From contig JASDDO010000016.1 of the NCBI GenBank assembly GCA_030015575.1, positions 175,706,815-175,770,814 on the forward strand: DNA of 64,000 nucleotides, given 5' to 3'. The notes beneath the pieces are model-generated. The model was not told where the DNA came from. It made no database searches and was given only the letters and a program-made list of their open reading frames with translations. Source of the DNA: Agapanthus africanus. Taxonomy: Eukaryota; Streptophyta; Magnoliopsida; Asparagales; Amaryllidaceae. The position numbers were made by a program, and so were the translations under genes. Of this stretch, positions 11,211-23,702 are shown piece after piece (positions within the stretch are counted from its first letter, which is position 1; every line of letters starts with the position of its first letter).

Positions 11211-11679
11211 ATTATTATCTTGATTAAGGCATGATATGGTCGCTACCTGGAGAGAGAGAGAACAAAATACTTTAGCGTATGCTCTTGCAAGATCATATTG
11301 GTTATTATTTTATCTAATCAGGATGGCTCCCACTGTTTTTATCAAATCTTCCTTCAAACCCTAAAAGGAAAGACTAGCCGGGATTAATTACACCCTACAA
11401 CTTCGCCAATCTTTCAGCCAGGCCAGTGTCGATACTTTGAGGGAGGTTCCCCGTGCTTTCGCACGGACCAAATTAAAGTAAACCTCGTTTTCCCAGAGGC
11501 GTAACCCCGTTGACACCTTTCTAGACACCTACTTGATCGGCTAATTGTCCTGTGTAAAACTCTCCCAGGAGTAACAATTACTCGCAGTGGGTATCGGGAT
11601 CCAACTATCTCATAGAAGGTATGCAATCTCATTGCAAATTTCAACACTTGAAATTCCCGATAATATTTTGCCCCTAACC

Positions 11680-11888
11680 CCTATGACCTTGACAAAGGCC
11701 AACAAATCATAGGATGCTAGTCAAGTTCAACCCGTCATTTCTTGATTGAATCAAACCCACCCGCACGACCCTTGACAAAGGCCAACAAGGTCGTACGACT
11801 ACCCCAAAACAATCTGCATCATATGCATAGACAGATAAGCACCATTTAGCTACCGCACACTACGCCTTGACAAAGGCGAACAAACGCA
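11680..11888 (-). promoter_or_regulatory. Three-hairpin array, element B (core triplet TTT)
   Basis: On the plus strand the arms are CCTATGA/TCATAGG (11680-11686, 11707-11713) and CGCACGACC/GGTCGTACG (11762-11770, 11789-11797), with a third hairpin at about 11861-11888. In sense orientation the loops read TTGTTGGCCTTTGTCAAGG. The third copy has a single G-to-C change. The apical TTGGC/GTCAA stem encloses CTTT. Confidence 0.75.
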
Positions 11889-12024
11889 GCACGAATACTA
11901 AACAGTTCCTATCTGAAATGACGGAGGGCTACGACAGGTTTTTCTGAAAACCTATTGCATAATGAACTTGATATCGTTGTAGAATCATGTGAATTTTGAA
12001 ATGGAGTGATTTTGAGGCTTTTAT

Positions 12025-12268
12025 TAGTTTTGCTAAAGAGGCCACTCCCGGTGAAGGGATCTCGACTCTTTCCTTATGGAATAAGGTGCAGGATATATCA
12101 TATACATCACTATGCAAAGCAAAACTCCAAAAGCAATCAAAAACAAACCAAGTGTTGTAGCATCTGCCAGTTTTTCTAAAGAGGTCACTCCCGGTGAAGG
12201 GATCTCGGCTCTTTCCTCATCGAATAAGATGCACGGTATATCATATATACCGCTATGCAAAGCAAAAC
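12025..12268. repeat. Tandem leader duplication, element B
   Basis: Two units of about 100 bp start at 12025 and 12169. Each carries ACTCCCGGTGAAGGGATC followed by an 'AATAAGRTGCA' stretch and a TGCAAAGCAAAAC tail. Equivalent doublets occur in C (23205-23452) and E (53679-53924) but not in the gag-containing A and G leaders. Confidence 0.75.
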
Positions 12269-13973
12269 TGTAGCTACCCTTTTTGAAAAATTTGATTCTA
12301 CAAGATCTTTTAGGTTTCTTTTCTTTCATTAATCACATTAATGAAGTCCCATCATTTAAGTCACCTAAACATCACAGATAAATACGACGTACACTTATGC
12401 CATCCGCATTCGCCTCGATGTCCCCTCATGCACCGTTAGGTTAGGTAACTAACGGCAGAGCGGGGCAGGGCTAGCGCGGGTGTAAAACATAAGTAACGCC
12501 TATATAATATATCATATATACTATATACAGTATTTATCACAGAACATCAAATGATCACATCACAGATATCGCAGCAGAAGAAACATATGAAACATTGGAT
12601 ATACTAGGACGTCCGTGTTTTATTTTGAGCCTCTATAAAACACGGATTCCACGGTCGCGACGAATAGCCAAACCCACACCCCTAGACCCCTACGAGAGCG
12701 GCAAGCAACCCTACCAATTCTAGAGTTAAGAGACCCGGACTCGACTCCTCGAGTTGGTCTCCCACTGGACTCCAGAACCCGGTTACTTGTGCTCTCCTCC
12801 TTGGGTCTATCCTAGTGCGAAAAAGTAAATAATATACAAATGGTGACATCGACCTCATCCCGGAAGTGCCCCAATAAAAGAATATTACATACATTTTATT
12901 TTACATGAATGAAAATGAAAACTCTCATCTCACATAAAAAAAACCCGGCTATTCAGAACGCAACGATCCAATATAACATATCCAGCAACACATAACATCA
13001 CATGTCATCAACGTAAGTAAATATGCGCATCCTAATTGTCGTTGACATATAGCAACGAAACCGGCGATATCACATATTACACTTACGGTCGCAGAAAAGA
13101 AAGTGTAAAACTACAACATTTGGAATCCACAATCTCTTTAGACATCGTAGATCCGAAATATCACATATTTCGCATTTCATGCCTAACTGTATGAATTCCA
13201 CATATTGTATCACATTCCAGATAAATAGATAGTATTAAAGTTTCCGATTGAATAATCAAATACCCAAGATTTCCTAAATAGCTCAACACTTGAGAGGAGT
13301 TCAAAAATTCCAGAATACGTCACATAGCAACGGTCCAGCCGTAGAAGGGTCAAGCCAACGTCTCACATGTGGCACGCCGTACTGCCCCAAACCCTAAGGT
13401 TCAAAGGGCAGTTCAAGACGGTCACATAATCGAGTTAAGGTTTGTTGTCTTCTAGATGGTCCATCGCATCACATGTATGTTTTTCCGAAAGATTTAAACC
13501 CGAGAAAAATTCAACACTTGAATGTTTTTCGTGCCGGGAAAAATTGAGTTAATGATATCCATTCGAACATTTTAATACTTTCTAAATTATCCGGAATACA
13601 CAATAAACCAAGTTAAATAATCCGATCGATCCATCGAGTCCCCAATACAACCCAGAAAACTCAACTCTTGAGTATAAATTAAAAATTCCCAGAAAACACA
13701 GGAACTACAGAAAGAAATTACCGTGCAAATCACGTGCCATGATTCATCATTATGGCCGGGGAACCGCCGCGCAAGCCAGGGTGGGGCCGCGGTTCCGCGC
13801 TTGGGGGCACGTGCTACACAGTAACTCCTAGAAAACCCTGCTGATATTTTTGGATATTTTTAATTTGGAAAAATCTACAGTTTCAGAAAAAGTACAGAGA
13901 AGGGTATCGATTAGGGTTTCGGGGTTCGATCGGGTTTCTAACTTCGTCTACACTTCGCCTAAGCCTCTAGCTA

Positions 13974-13986
13974 GGCTCTGGTACCA
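13974..13986 (-). promoter_or_regulatory. Primer binding site, element B
   Basis: The minus strand reads TGGTACCAGAGCC, one mismatch (C for T) from the initiator tRNA-Met site found elsewhere. One base separates it from the LTR end at 13988. Confidence 0.85.
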
Positions 13987-14650
13987 CTGTAGGGTTACTA
14001 GGCACACTAATAAGGCCCTACAAGGCATCGACCATACCAAAATTAAATTTTTATGTGCCGAACAACCCTAAGCAAGATCGTATACTAGAGTTTAGGCGAA
14101 ACTAAAAGTAAGTAAACAACTTTACTTCTAATGGAACACGATATACAACCTTTGTAGATCGGTCCTTCACTTCTATAGCTCCTTGTTGAAGTCCCTTCGC
14201 TGCGATCAAGGTTCTCCCGGGCTCTTGCATGGCTTCACGAGGCGAAAGATGCGACCTTGCTTGAAGTTTCCGAGGCCGAAGATGATCTACGTCGAGGGAA
14301 TTCCGACTCAAGCTACCATTTCACTAATTTGAGAATTAGTGAAGCAAACACCCTATACTAAAGTGCTAGTCTAGTAGAGGATGGAGAAATAGGAAGTGGG
14401 TTCTCTTTGGATTTTTATTTCTCACTTTAGTTCTCACTTTGGATCAAACCCTAGCAAGCTTTTTCTTTCTTAACAATGAAGAAGAAGAAGAAAAGAAAGA
14501 GATGAGGATAATGATCAAGTGAGAAGGCTAACCATGGTGAGTGAGTATCATATACTAACTCTTGTAGAGACATTACCATGGCTAAGTGTTAAGGTTAGGT
14601 TAAAACTCAAAGTAAAAATAAATTTAGTGGACTTTAGTCAATGCATCCAC

Positions 14651-14678
14651 AAGCTTCCACAAGCTTCCACAAGCTTCA
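14651..14678. repeat. 10-bp minisatellite AAGCTTCCAC x ~3
   Basis: A short tandem array within the B LTR. The related F LTR near 46220 has only one to two units, so the copy number varies within the family. Confidence 0.85.
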
Positions 14679-15316
14679 TGCATTTTCTAATTTACCACTA
14701 ATTTTGTAATTACTTTTAAATGTTAAAACCCAACATAACAAATAGCATGGTGTATGTCTCATACACCCAAGTGTGATGCATCATCAACCATGATACAATA
14801 ATATAACGTATTTTAATATATATCATATATATAGTAAAGATGTGTACATGTGAGAAAAAACCCTAAGTGAACATGTGTTAGTTAATGTAAACTAGTATAT
14901 CAAATATACAATTATACAATAAATTATTAAATCAACACTTGACTTAATAATCCGGTCATATCACATATAACCGACTAACATTCAATGTATCGACTTATCG
15001 AATCAACACTTGATTCGATAACCCGGCTATATCATATATAACCGACCGATACAAAAAGTCGCGAGAATAGAATACGGTATCACATACACGCATTATTCTC
15101 GGTCCCGTACATATCACATATGCGCCCCTATTTCGTTTTGCCTGAGCCAGTAAAACCTCTATGTAGGACTCTAAAGACTCGTCAATACGCCGGCAGTAGG
15201 TGATGATCACATCACGCACCCACAAGACGTCAGCGGTACTAGTTGGACGTAACGGCTACCCGGGTATTGAGCGATCAGAAGATCAGCAAGCAAGCCCGCT
15301 CCAACTCCTGTAAAAG

Positions 15317-18300
15317 TGTAACGTTTTGAAAATCGTTTCGGTGAAATTTCGAAAAAAACGGTAAAATAAGGGGTTTTTCTGTAAAAAGTCAAAATGCAAA
15401 TATCTTTATTATAAAATTAAATATACACATTCTAACTATGTAATTGCTAGTATTTGGTGTTTATTGAGCCACTGGTGAAATTTCAAATTTTCTGAAAATT
15501 TTTCCGAAATTAATTATTTTAATATTATTTTAAGCCGTCACTAATACATTTAATTAGGGAAAATTACAAATTTGAATGAGTTGAAACAAATTTTGTGCAT
15601 CATAAAAGATTAAACAAAATTTTATCATGTGGTTTTTGAAATAAAATCGTTTGCCAAAACGGTTTAGAAAATATCGAAGAAAAAGGCTTTTTTTCGGTGA
15701 AATTAGTGTTAATGGGAATTGGGGTAGTACATTTATCTTTTTCCCTAACCCACACACCCACACCTCATCCTCTCTTCCCCTCCCCATATGGACGGCCCCA
15801 CCATGACAGCCCTCCCTCTCTCCCTCTCTCCAATCACTTCTTTTGTCAAAAGGAAAGAAAAGAAAAGCGTAGAAAATGATAGAATTAGAGTGGACTTTGA
15901 CTAGGGTGGACTTTCCCCACCTCACTCTCTCTCCTCCCTCACCCAAACCCCCTCCATTTCTGGCCAAACCTGAACCCTTTACAGCAGCAGCCCCCTCCCC
16001 CTTTTCTCCTCTCATTTCTCTTCAAAAAATGCTTCAAAATTGCCTCAAAATCCATCAAAAAAATCCCAAAATCCAAATCCAACTCTTACCCATTTTAGCT
16101 TAGCCTAACAAGCATGGATTGTGGTGATAAGAGAGCATTTTGAGAGGCTAGATTTCATGATTGATCCATGATCATGAGGTATAATTTAAACCTTATTCAT
16201 ATATTGTTGTTTAATTGCTTCTATGTTAACAAATTTGATGTTTAATTGGGTTTTATTGCAACTTTAGGAAATTCAAGACTAGGGTTTGAATTTAATTAGG
16301 GGTTTTATCATTATTTTATGGTTGTAATGAGGAGATTAACATGTAATTGTATGCAAAATCTAGGTTGGTTGCTACTTGCTAATTTGTTAAATTAAAATGG
16401 TGATAATTTTGCTAAATTGCTAACTAGGTTTTAAAAAATTGTTTAAATATTAGGTTTAAAAATGTGATTAGGTTTTTCATGACTTCATTAACATTATAAA
16501 ATATGGTTTAATACTTTAGTTCATGAAAATCCAAGCTAAATTGTTGTTTGTGCATTTTTGCTATAAAATTGTTAAATTTGGGTATATTGTAAACTAGAAT
16601 TTTGGAATTTATGCAAATTTATGAGATTAAATTATGGAAATGGTTTTTATGACTTATTTAAGATGTTTAATAAGTATTATGGCCATTAGATTTGTTTAAA
16701 CATCAAGATGTTGTATTAAAACGGGTAATTTGTGCTTGCTAGATTTTCGGAAAAATGGCTTTTAAAGTGAATTTGGGGTTTTTGTGAATTTTAAGCTATT
16801 TTATATTATAATTAGTGCTCGTGATTGTACAAATGAGTGTGGTTGGGTTTTTCTCGATGGTTTGGCATTTGTACGCCGACGTCGAGGGTTTTTGGGTTGA
16901 TTTGTGAAAGCAACCATAGGTTTAGACCTATGTGGGTTTCGTGTGTCGTTTTGGTCATGAGTCGGATTATAATGCGATACGGTGCGTTATGATATGTAGG
17001 TACCTATGTGGACTTCGAGACGACAAGCAAGCGCGTGGCGACGTCGGCACCGGCGAGCGAGGACCAGGTGAGTAGATTTATATCTACGGGGAGAAGTCGG
17101 GTGGATGGCGTATAGCACCCCCGCAGTTCGTGGTGATGTATACGAATACGTATACACACATATATATATTGTTTGAGTATATTGATGATAATATGGATAT
17201 TTGGTGTTCTTGGATATTTAGTGTCGCGAAACCCTAGAGTAGTGGTCGCACCACACATGCACACACCAACCCATACTTGCATACTTTCTTCTTTCATTTG
17301 TACTTATACGGGAATATATAGTTATGTGTTCACATGGGTATGGGACTATGTGTTCACATACGGATTTGAGGATGATACTTGGGTTTGAGATGAGTCGATG
17401 AGATTTATATTGAGGTTGTGAATTCGGTGATATGGCAGGATTCGTATTTGAGATACGACATGACGTTGTAGTGGACCCTTGACGTAGTGTTTCACACACG
17501 TCCATGCATACTTAGGCGGTATCAGTATTGTACTAGACGTAGATCAGTACCCCGATCATGATATTTGATAAAGAGGATACCAGGTGAATAGTATGATGAA
17601 TATGATATTGACCTGTACCCAGATTTGGGAATGCCGTACGACGGATTTACGTACGAGCTATATATTGACGATTGATCCGCACTCTTGACTTGGGATGTAT
17701 GATTATAGATATGGTATCGGATATGATATTATTGAGGCGGGATCACCGACTATACATATAGAGGTATGTATATGTATCGACTCAGATGATAGGCGGTTTC
17801 CTTACCTGTAGTTCAGCTTGTTAGTTCAGCCGTATAGTTTAGTGTAGTTGTTAGATTAGATTAGACTCATACCTATTTCAAAACTAGCGGATCGTGGGTA
17901 TTTTAAAAGACAGGTCAAGGGATCCTACGGATATTTCAAAAGACGTATCTTTTCATAAAAACACCGTAGCCCCTATTTTCAAAAACCCCATGATTCGTGT
18001 TATTTCAAAAGGCACCAATTGTAGGACTTATATTAGATTAATGCAGATTAGTTATAGTTGTGTCTAGTATTCAGCTCCCGCTCATTATTGTGGTTCGCTT
18101 CGCATCGCATGCTTATATTATGTTTCATACTCCATTATTGATATCATGCTGTTAGGACACCAGCACCATTACCGATGATGCGTATGTACCATGTACACTT
18201 ACTTGCCATCTCACACACATCTTCATCGGTAATTGCCATGTCACGTACACCTTAGAAAATATTATTGCTTAACTTAGCTTGATAGCTAGTAGTTTGACAT

Positions 18301-19847
18301 AATATTAGTGTACTTGCCTTATATGTTAGTTTAGACATTGTAGTTATTACCTGCTACTTCATGCATACTGTTATTCATTGTTATGCCGCATTCATGGATT
18401 CTCATGCATATATTCACTATTTTACGTGTTATTGAGGTTTTGGATTCGGATTTCCATGAGATTTTCTGGATTTGGAGGAAAACCGCAAAAACATAAATAA
18501 ACCTTTTCTCTCTTTTAAAATAACAAGTGCGGTTTTCCCATGATGTATGAGTCGTCCACCATGAGTTTGCTGATGGATTTCGAGACCCGATTCGAGGAGT
18601 GGAGGAACCGTTTCGGGTACATGGTGGGCCCGGTGCGGTACCCTGGGGCAAGAGGATCGTGTTGTTGACGTTGAGCCTGGCAGAGGAGCACTACCGACTG
18701 ATGATATTACCCGACGCGTCGGATATCCGGAGGATACCGTCGTGGTCTTGAGATGGATGGTAGGGGCCGGTCTGGATTGACGGCGCCCTAGATATTGTGA
18801 TTGAGATATTGAGATTTTGAGATATTGAGGTACAGAGATTGTGATACAGAGATATCGAGATATTTGGACACTTGTTTTGTGTCGATGCTGGGCACTGTTT
18901 TATGCTGATTTCATTTATGGTACCTCACTTTTAAAATACAGAAATCTCACTGATTTATGAAAGCAGTTTTCGTCAGTACATGCATTCTGTTCCATGCATT
19001 TATACCTCATTCATATGATATATTGCTACCTGAGGTACTGACACGGGCACATGAGATTACACTCGGGTTAGATATTACCCTAGCCATTGTTATAGGCTGC
19101 ATGTTATACGTATAATTGAGGATATATTATGATCATTGACCTAGGTTGCGTTGTTTATGCGATTTCTTTTCGTAGATGTTTTTCTATTCACGAGTTGGCA
19201 ACTCACCCCCGTTGTGCCCCAGTTTCTTGCAGGTTTGCCGTACAGGTTTCTTTACGGCTTTGCGGGCATAGTTTCCTTCGGGTGATTTGCTAGTAGGTGG
19301 GTTTACTTGTATCGTACCCCCATTATATATCTTGTATATCAATATTCTGTTGTATCTAGAAGTTCCATCAACCAAACATGTATTATTTCTGAGATAGAGA
19401 CCAGTGATGTTATTCTTCGACCTTAGAGTCGCGCGTTGTATTTCTATGGTTTTCTTGTTGTTTTGAGTTCCTTTTGAGTTTTGATCCTCGCCCTTGGCGT
19501 TGTATATTATATTGCTTGTGTGGTTGTGACCGTCGATTGACGAAGAGCTAGCTCCCGCTTGGGGATGCCTTTTTATTGATTTCGTATACTATTCATGTTG
19601 TATCCCGTTTGGGGTCCAGTATTTACAAAGGAGACTCTGCCGAAATTTTCAGGAAATTTTTGATGTTTTTAGAAACCCGCATAATTCGGCTTATGCTATT
19701 AAAACTACTTATTTAAATTGGTTTTCCTTCACTCTACTACTTTTCTTGGTTTGTATTTCTGGGTTTTCGGCTTACTTGGATTACGTACGCCTCGAGACGT
19801 TTCGTAGTTTAAGTGCCGGTCATGTTCCGTACTTTCGGGACGTGACA
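15317..19847 (+). mobile_element. Giant solo LTR copy 2 (Ty3/gypsy-like), complete
   Basis: 4531 bp with TG...CA ends (TGTAACGTTTTG to GACGTGACA). It is flanked by the 5-bp target duplication AAAAG (15312-15316 and 19848-19852). The uninterrupted site is seen near 46870 in the related F LTR (CTCCTGCAAAAAGCCTG), which proves insertion. There are no terminal direct repeats and no primer site, polypurine tract or protein domain inside, so a solo LTR is the simplest reading. A large non-autonomous element is the alternative. Terminal features and length fit Tekay/Del-type Ty3/gypsy LTRs (family knowledge). Open frames such as 19375-19184 lack an ATG and are not credible genes. Confidence 0.85.
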
Positions 19848-20747
19848 AAAAGCCTGCCGGTAACACTTCCCGTACAGTCCGGTCTCCTCGTCTGATATGT
19901 CGCATATCAAGTATAGGGGTGGTAAACGTCAGACCCCAATAACCGATAAGCCGTCTCGATGTGAGGCTCATAACGGGTCGAGAAACTACTGGTAACACTT
20001 ACCAGTAAATCTCTAAATCAGCCCTGGCCAGGGACTTCCCTGTCACGGCCAATCAAGCACAGCGCAACATCAACCCCCAATACCGGGAGAGACGAAACCC
20101 CTCCTATCGCTTATTGCCTCCATGTGACTCAGGACTGTACCCAAAAACCACCGTTTTGCACGCCCTCATGGACGTGGTAAGGTGGAAATCAAAGCACAGT
20201 GGGAATCACACAAGACTTTATGACGATCTCGGGTCTACAGACTAACCTGCACAAGTGTCACCAGAGAACTGCCATCTGACGTGAGGTATACTACCATCTG
20301 GGAGTTCTCGGCGAGTCCGTCCAGTGTACTCAGTCTCCACTGAGCACCCGTATACCATCTCTGATGTCAAACACCAATGGATATGGGATCATCCATCGCC
20401 CATCTCATGGGTCGAGAAGCGTATACACTAGTCTACACTGGTATATCGATGCCCCATCTCGATACACCCACGAATAGGGACCTTGAAGGATGTACTTATG
20501 GACTACCATGTCCCCACTAGTATGATCTGCATCATAGTCCAGGTAGTCAAGTACACATCCTAAGGGCCTTACCAACATGCAACGATAAGACAGTATAAAG
20601 AGACAAGTATACATGTTAAAGTAAAGTGCAACCAGATAGCATACTATCATATCGAGCAAGAAAGTCCTCTCTATATATGTCCAAGCATCCAATATAATAT
20701 ACATATACTGTACAATACTGGCCTCTAGGGCATACATACAACTAACA

Positions 20748-21119
20748 GTATAGGGTGTTCTCTTCACAAAGTTCATGACCTAGTGAAGGAATAGCTTGAG
20801 TTAGTGTCTCCCCGACGTAGATCATCTTCGGCCTCAAAGTCTTTGAAGCAAGCGCGTTCGTTTCTTCAACGGAGCCTCTGTAGAGTCCGGAGCTTGAGAT
20901 CGCAGCGGAGGGGACTACTACGTGGAGCTATTTGAAGTGAACGACCGGTCTACAAAGGTTGTATTCCCTTCTCTCTTTTCATATTGCAAAGTGTTTGCAT
21001 ATATCTTTCCGTATATTTCTAGTAGAAGATCTATGTTAGGGTTATCTAAATCGGAAAAATTTAAATTTGGCATGGACGATGCCTCCCGAAACCTTGCTGC
21101 CGTCGTAGGTAACCCTTCA
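20748..21119 (+). repeat. 5' LTR of element C, 3' fragment
   Basis: 372 bp that align without gaps to the end of the C 3' LTR (33532-33903), both ending in ...TTCA. The left part was separated by insertion of element B at 20747/20748. Confidence 0.9.
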
Positions 21120-21120
21120 G

Positions 21121-21133
21121 TGGTATCAGAGAC
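21121..21133 (+). promoter_or_regulatory. Primer binding site, element C (mutated)
   Basis: TGGTATCAGAGAC: the last bases differ from the TGGTATCAGAGCC consensus. One G separates it from the LTR end at 21119. Confidence 0.85.
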
Positions 21134-23204
21134 ATGCTAGATATAAATACGGATTTTGTTAGAATCACGAAACCAAAACAACTCCGAAACTTGAAACGCA
21201 AAAACCAAGTTTCTGTCGATTTTGAAAAGAGTTCAAAAAATTATTTAAACAATTGCAGAATGTAGTATGAGATACCACATGAACACATAAGAAAACCCAA
21301 CCCAGTGCTTGGCCCATGGCTGCCGACCAAGCTTGAAATTCCGGCGACGCCGAATCTTTGATGAGGAATGGGGTTGGGTTTTGTGGTGTGTTCCAGTGAC
21401 TTGGGTTTGGTGTTTCAGGTGTTGTTTATTTTGGCTAATTTTGCAAGTGATGTAATCTTACACTATAAGCAAGTCGGAGTGTTTCGTATTCGTAGTTTTA
21501 ACATTGTTTCGGGTGTTTCACATATTGTCTAGACAATGTTAAAAAGTTTGATCGAATGTCAAAAACCCAATTTTCCAAGTTTAACGTATTCGGAAAAATA
21601 TGCAAGTGATTCTTTGGACTCTCTAGAAGAACGAAACCTTAACTCGATTATGTGGCCGTCAAAACCATCACTTGAACCCTAGGGTTTGTGACAGTTTAGC
21701 GTTTCATATGTGAGGCGTTGGTTTGACCCTTCTACGGCTGGTTCATAGGTACTGTGGCATCTTCTGGGTATTACTAAAACTGTGCTCAAGTGTTGAGTTG
21801 TCGGGAAATTGTGGGACTTTGATGAATCGATCGAAGGGTTTAACTTCGTCCGGATATTATGTGATGGGATACAATATTTGGAATCCACATGTAGTTATGA
21901 GATAACTAGTTTGAATGTTATAAATCTAGCAGTTTGGTCTCTTATTGATCGGTTGCCACGAGATTTTGATGTGATCTAAAGTCCGTCGCAATCACGTAGC
22001 GTACGCGGATACTCTCTGGTTAAACTTAATAGATAGCCATGCCCTATAGCCCTGACCAAGTGACTGTAGGAGAACCCCGTCCCCAAAAGCATCCGTTCGG
22101 GTGCTCGCGGCAGCGGTGTTCCGCCTTGGTGCACTTCGTCGACGGTATAGGGGGGTGCGGTCGTCTACTAAAGTTTCCGTCGAGCACTCGATCAGGATGT
22201 CGGGAATCTTGTTGAATTTTCCGACTAGATATTGAAAAGTGTTTTCGAGATTGAGACTAAAATGTAGGGTTTATAATTGTTAGGCATGCGATGTCTAAGG
22301 AATTCATTTGGTTAGGCATGCGATGTCTAAGAAGGTTGCGGATTCCAACTGTTGTAGTTTTTCACTTTCTTTTCTACGACCGTAAGTGTAATATGTGGTG
22401 TATCGCTGGTTTCGGTGCTATATGTCAACGACAATTGGGATACACATATTTACTTACGTTGATGACATCTGATGTTATGTGTTGCTGTGAGATGTTATAT
22501 TGGATCGTCGTGATTGAATAGCCGGGGGTTTTATGTGAGATGAGAGCTTTTATTTTCATTCATGTAAAATTCATTGTATGTAATATTCTTTTATTGGAGC
22601 ACTTCCGGGTTGAGGATGATGTCACCATTGTATATTATTTACTTTTCTGCATTAGGATAGACCCAAGGCGGGGAGCACAAGTAACCGGGTTCTGAAGTCC
22701 AGTGGGAGACCATCTCGAGGAGTCGAGACCGGGTCTCCTAACTCTAGAATTGGTAGGGTTGCTTGCCGCTCTCGTAGGGGTCTAGGGGTGTGAGATTGTC
22801 TATTCATCACGACCGTGGAATCCGTGTTTTATACAGGCTTAAAATAAAACACGGAAATCCTAGTATATCCAATATTTCATATGTTATTCTTCTGCTGCGA
22901 TATCTGTGATGTGATCATTTGATATGTTGTGATGGATACAGGATATAGTATATGTGATATATTATATAGACGTTGCTTATGTTTTACACCCGCGCTAGCA
23001 CTGCCCCACTCTGCCGTTAGTTACCTAACCTAACGGTGCACAAGGGGACATCGAGGCGAATGCGGGTGGCATAAGCGTACATTGTATTTATCTGTGATGT
23101 TTAGGTAACTTTAATATGATGGGACTTCATTAATGAGATTAATGAAATAAAAGAAACCTAAAGATGTTGTGGAATCGAATTTTCAAAAATAGGTAGCCTA
23201 GTTG

Positions 23205-23452
23205 TTGCTTTGCATAGCGGTGTTCCTTGTAGAACATCCAGCACCTTATTCGATAAGGAAAGAGCCGAGATTCCTTCACCGGGAGTGACCTCTTTAGCAA
23301 TAACTGGCAGATGCTACGACCCTCGGATTGTCTTTTGATTGCTTTTCTAGTTCTTGCTTTGCATAGTGGTATTTGTGAAATATCCTGCACCTTATTCGAT
23401 AAGGAAAGAGCCGACGATCCCTTCACCGGGAGTGACCTCTTTAGCGAAACTA
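23205..23452. repeat. Tandem leader duplication, element C
   Basis: Two units begin with TTGCTTTGCATAG (23205 and 23354) and end with GTGACCTCTTTAGC. Each contains the small hairpin CCTTAT-TCG-ATAAGG. The spacing of 149 bp is close to the 144-145 bp of B and E. Confidence 0.75.
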
Positions 23453-23702
23453 GCAAAGGCCTCAAAAACACTCCATTTTAAATCATTTGATTCTACAACG
23501 ATATCAAGTTCATTATGCAAAAGGTTTTCTTAAAAACCTGTCGTAGCCCTCCATCTTTTCAGATAAGTACTAGTAAGTATTCGTTCTACGTTTGTTGACC
23601 TTAGCCACGGCGTAGTGTGCGGTAGCTAATTAGTGCTTATCTGCAAAGCATATGATACGATTGAGTTAGGGTAATTGTGCGACTTTGTTGACCTTAGCCA
23701 GG

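Larger units (their letters stand above)
11211..13973 (-). other. Element B untranslated leader
   Basis: About 2.76 kb without credible coding. From the primer site it holds the GGAACCGC hairpin (13760-13796), a perfect CCGTTAG/CTAACGG hairpin (12433-12455), a tandem duplication of about 100 bp at 144-bp spacing (12025-12268) shared only with C and E, and the three-hairpin array (11680-11888). It ends with a CT-run followed by CCAGGTAGCG just before the coding region. Confidence 0.75.
10835..20747 (-). mobile_element. Copia element B (gag-less type), 5' LTR to protease
   Basis: Minus-strand order: 5' LTR (20747-13988, split by giant solo LTR copy 2), primer site, leader of about 2.76 kb, then a short N-terminal segment and protease, where element A is inserted at 10834/10835. 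The remainder lies left of the window beyond A. B is inserted in the 5' LTR of element C. GTATA at 20748-20752 is the likely target-site duplication, but the other copy is off the window. Confidence 0.8.
13988..20747 (-). repeat. 5' LTR of element B, split by giant solo LTR copy 2
   Basis: LTR parts 13988-15316 and 19853-20747 total about 2.2 kb after removing the 4.5-kb insertion and one copy of its AAAAG duplication. The minus strand begins TGTTAGTTGTATGTATGCCC and ends CCCTACA. The 14933-15120 part carries hairpins with TCAACACTTGA cores and CAC loops. A 10-bp minisatellite, AAGCTTCCAC repeated about three times, lies at 14651-14678. Confidence 0.85.

Noticed and set aside
12033..12329. 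Small frames with repeated 'IPSPGV' peptides in the leaders of B, E and C
   Set aside because: They come from the tandem leader duplication, are in different frames or broken in the other copies, and lack plausible starts.
15554..16015. 153-residue minus-strand frame in giant LTR copy 2
   Set aside because: Low-complexity, not preserved in copy 3 or copy 1, and without known motifs.
19184..19375. A 63-residue frame conserved almost exactly in both giant LTR copies (also 27549-27740)
   Set aside because: It starts at TTG, not ATG, has no recognisable motif, and its conservation follows from near-identical DNA in that patch.
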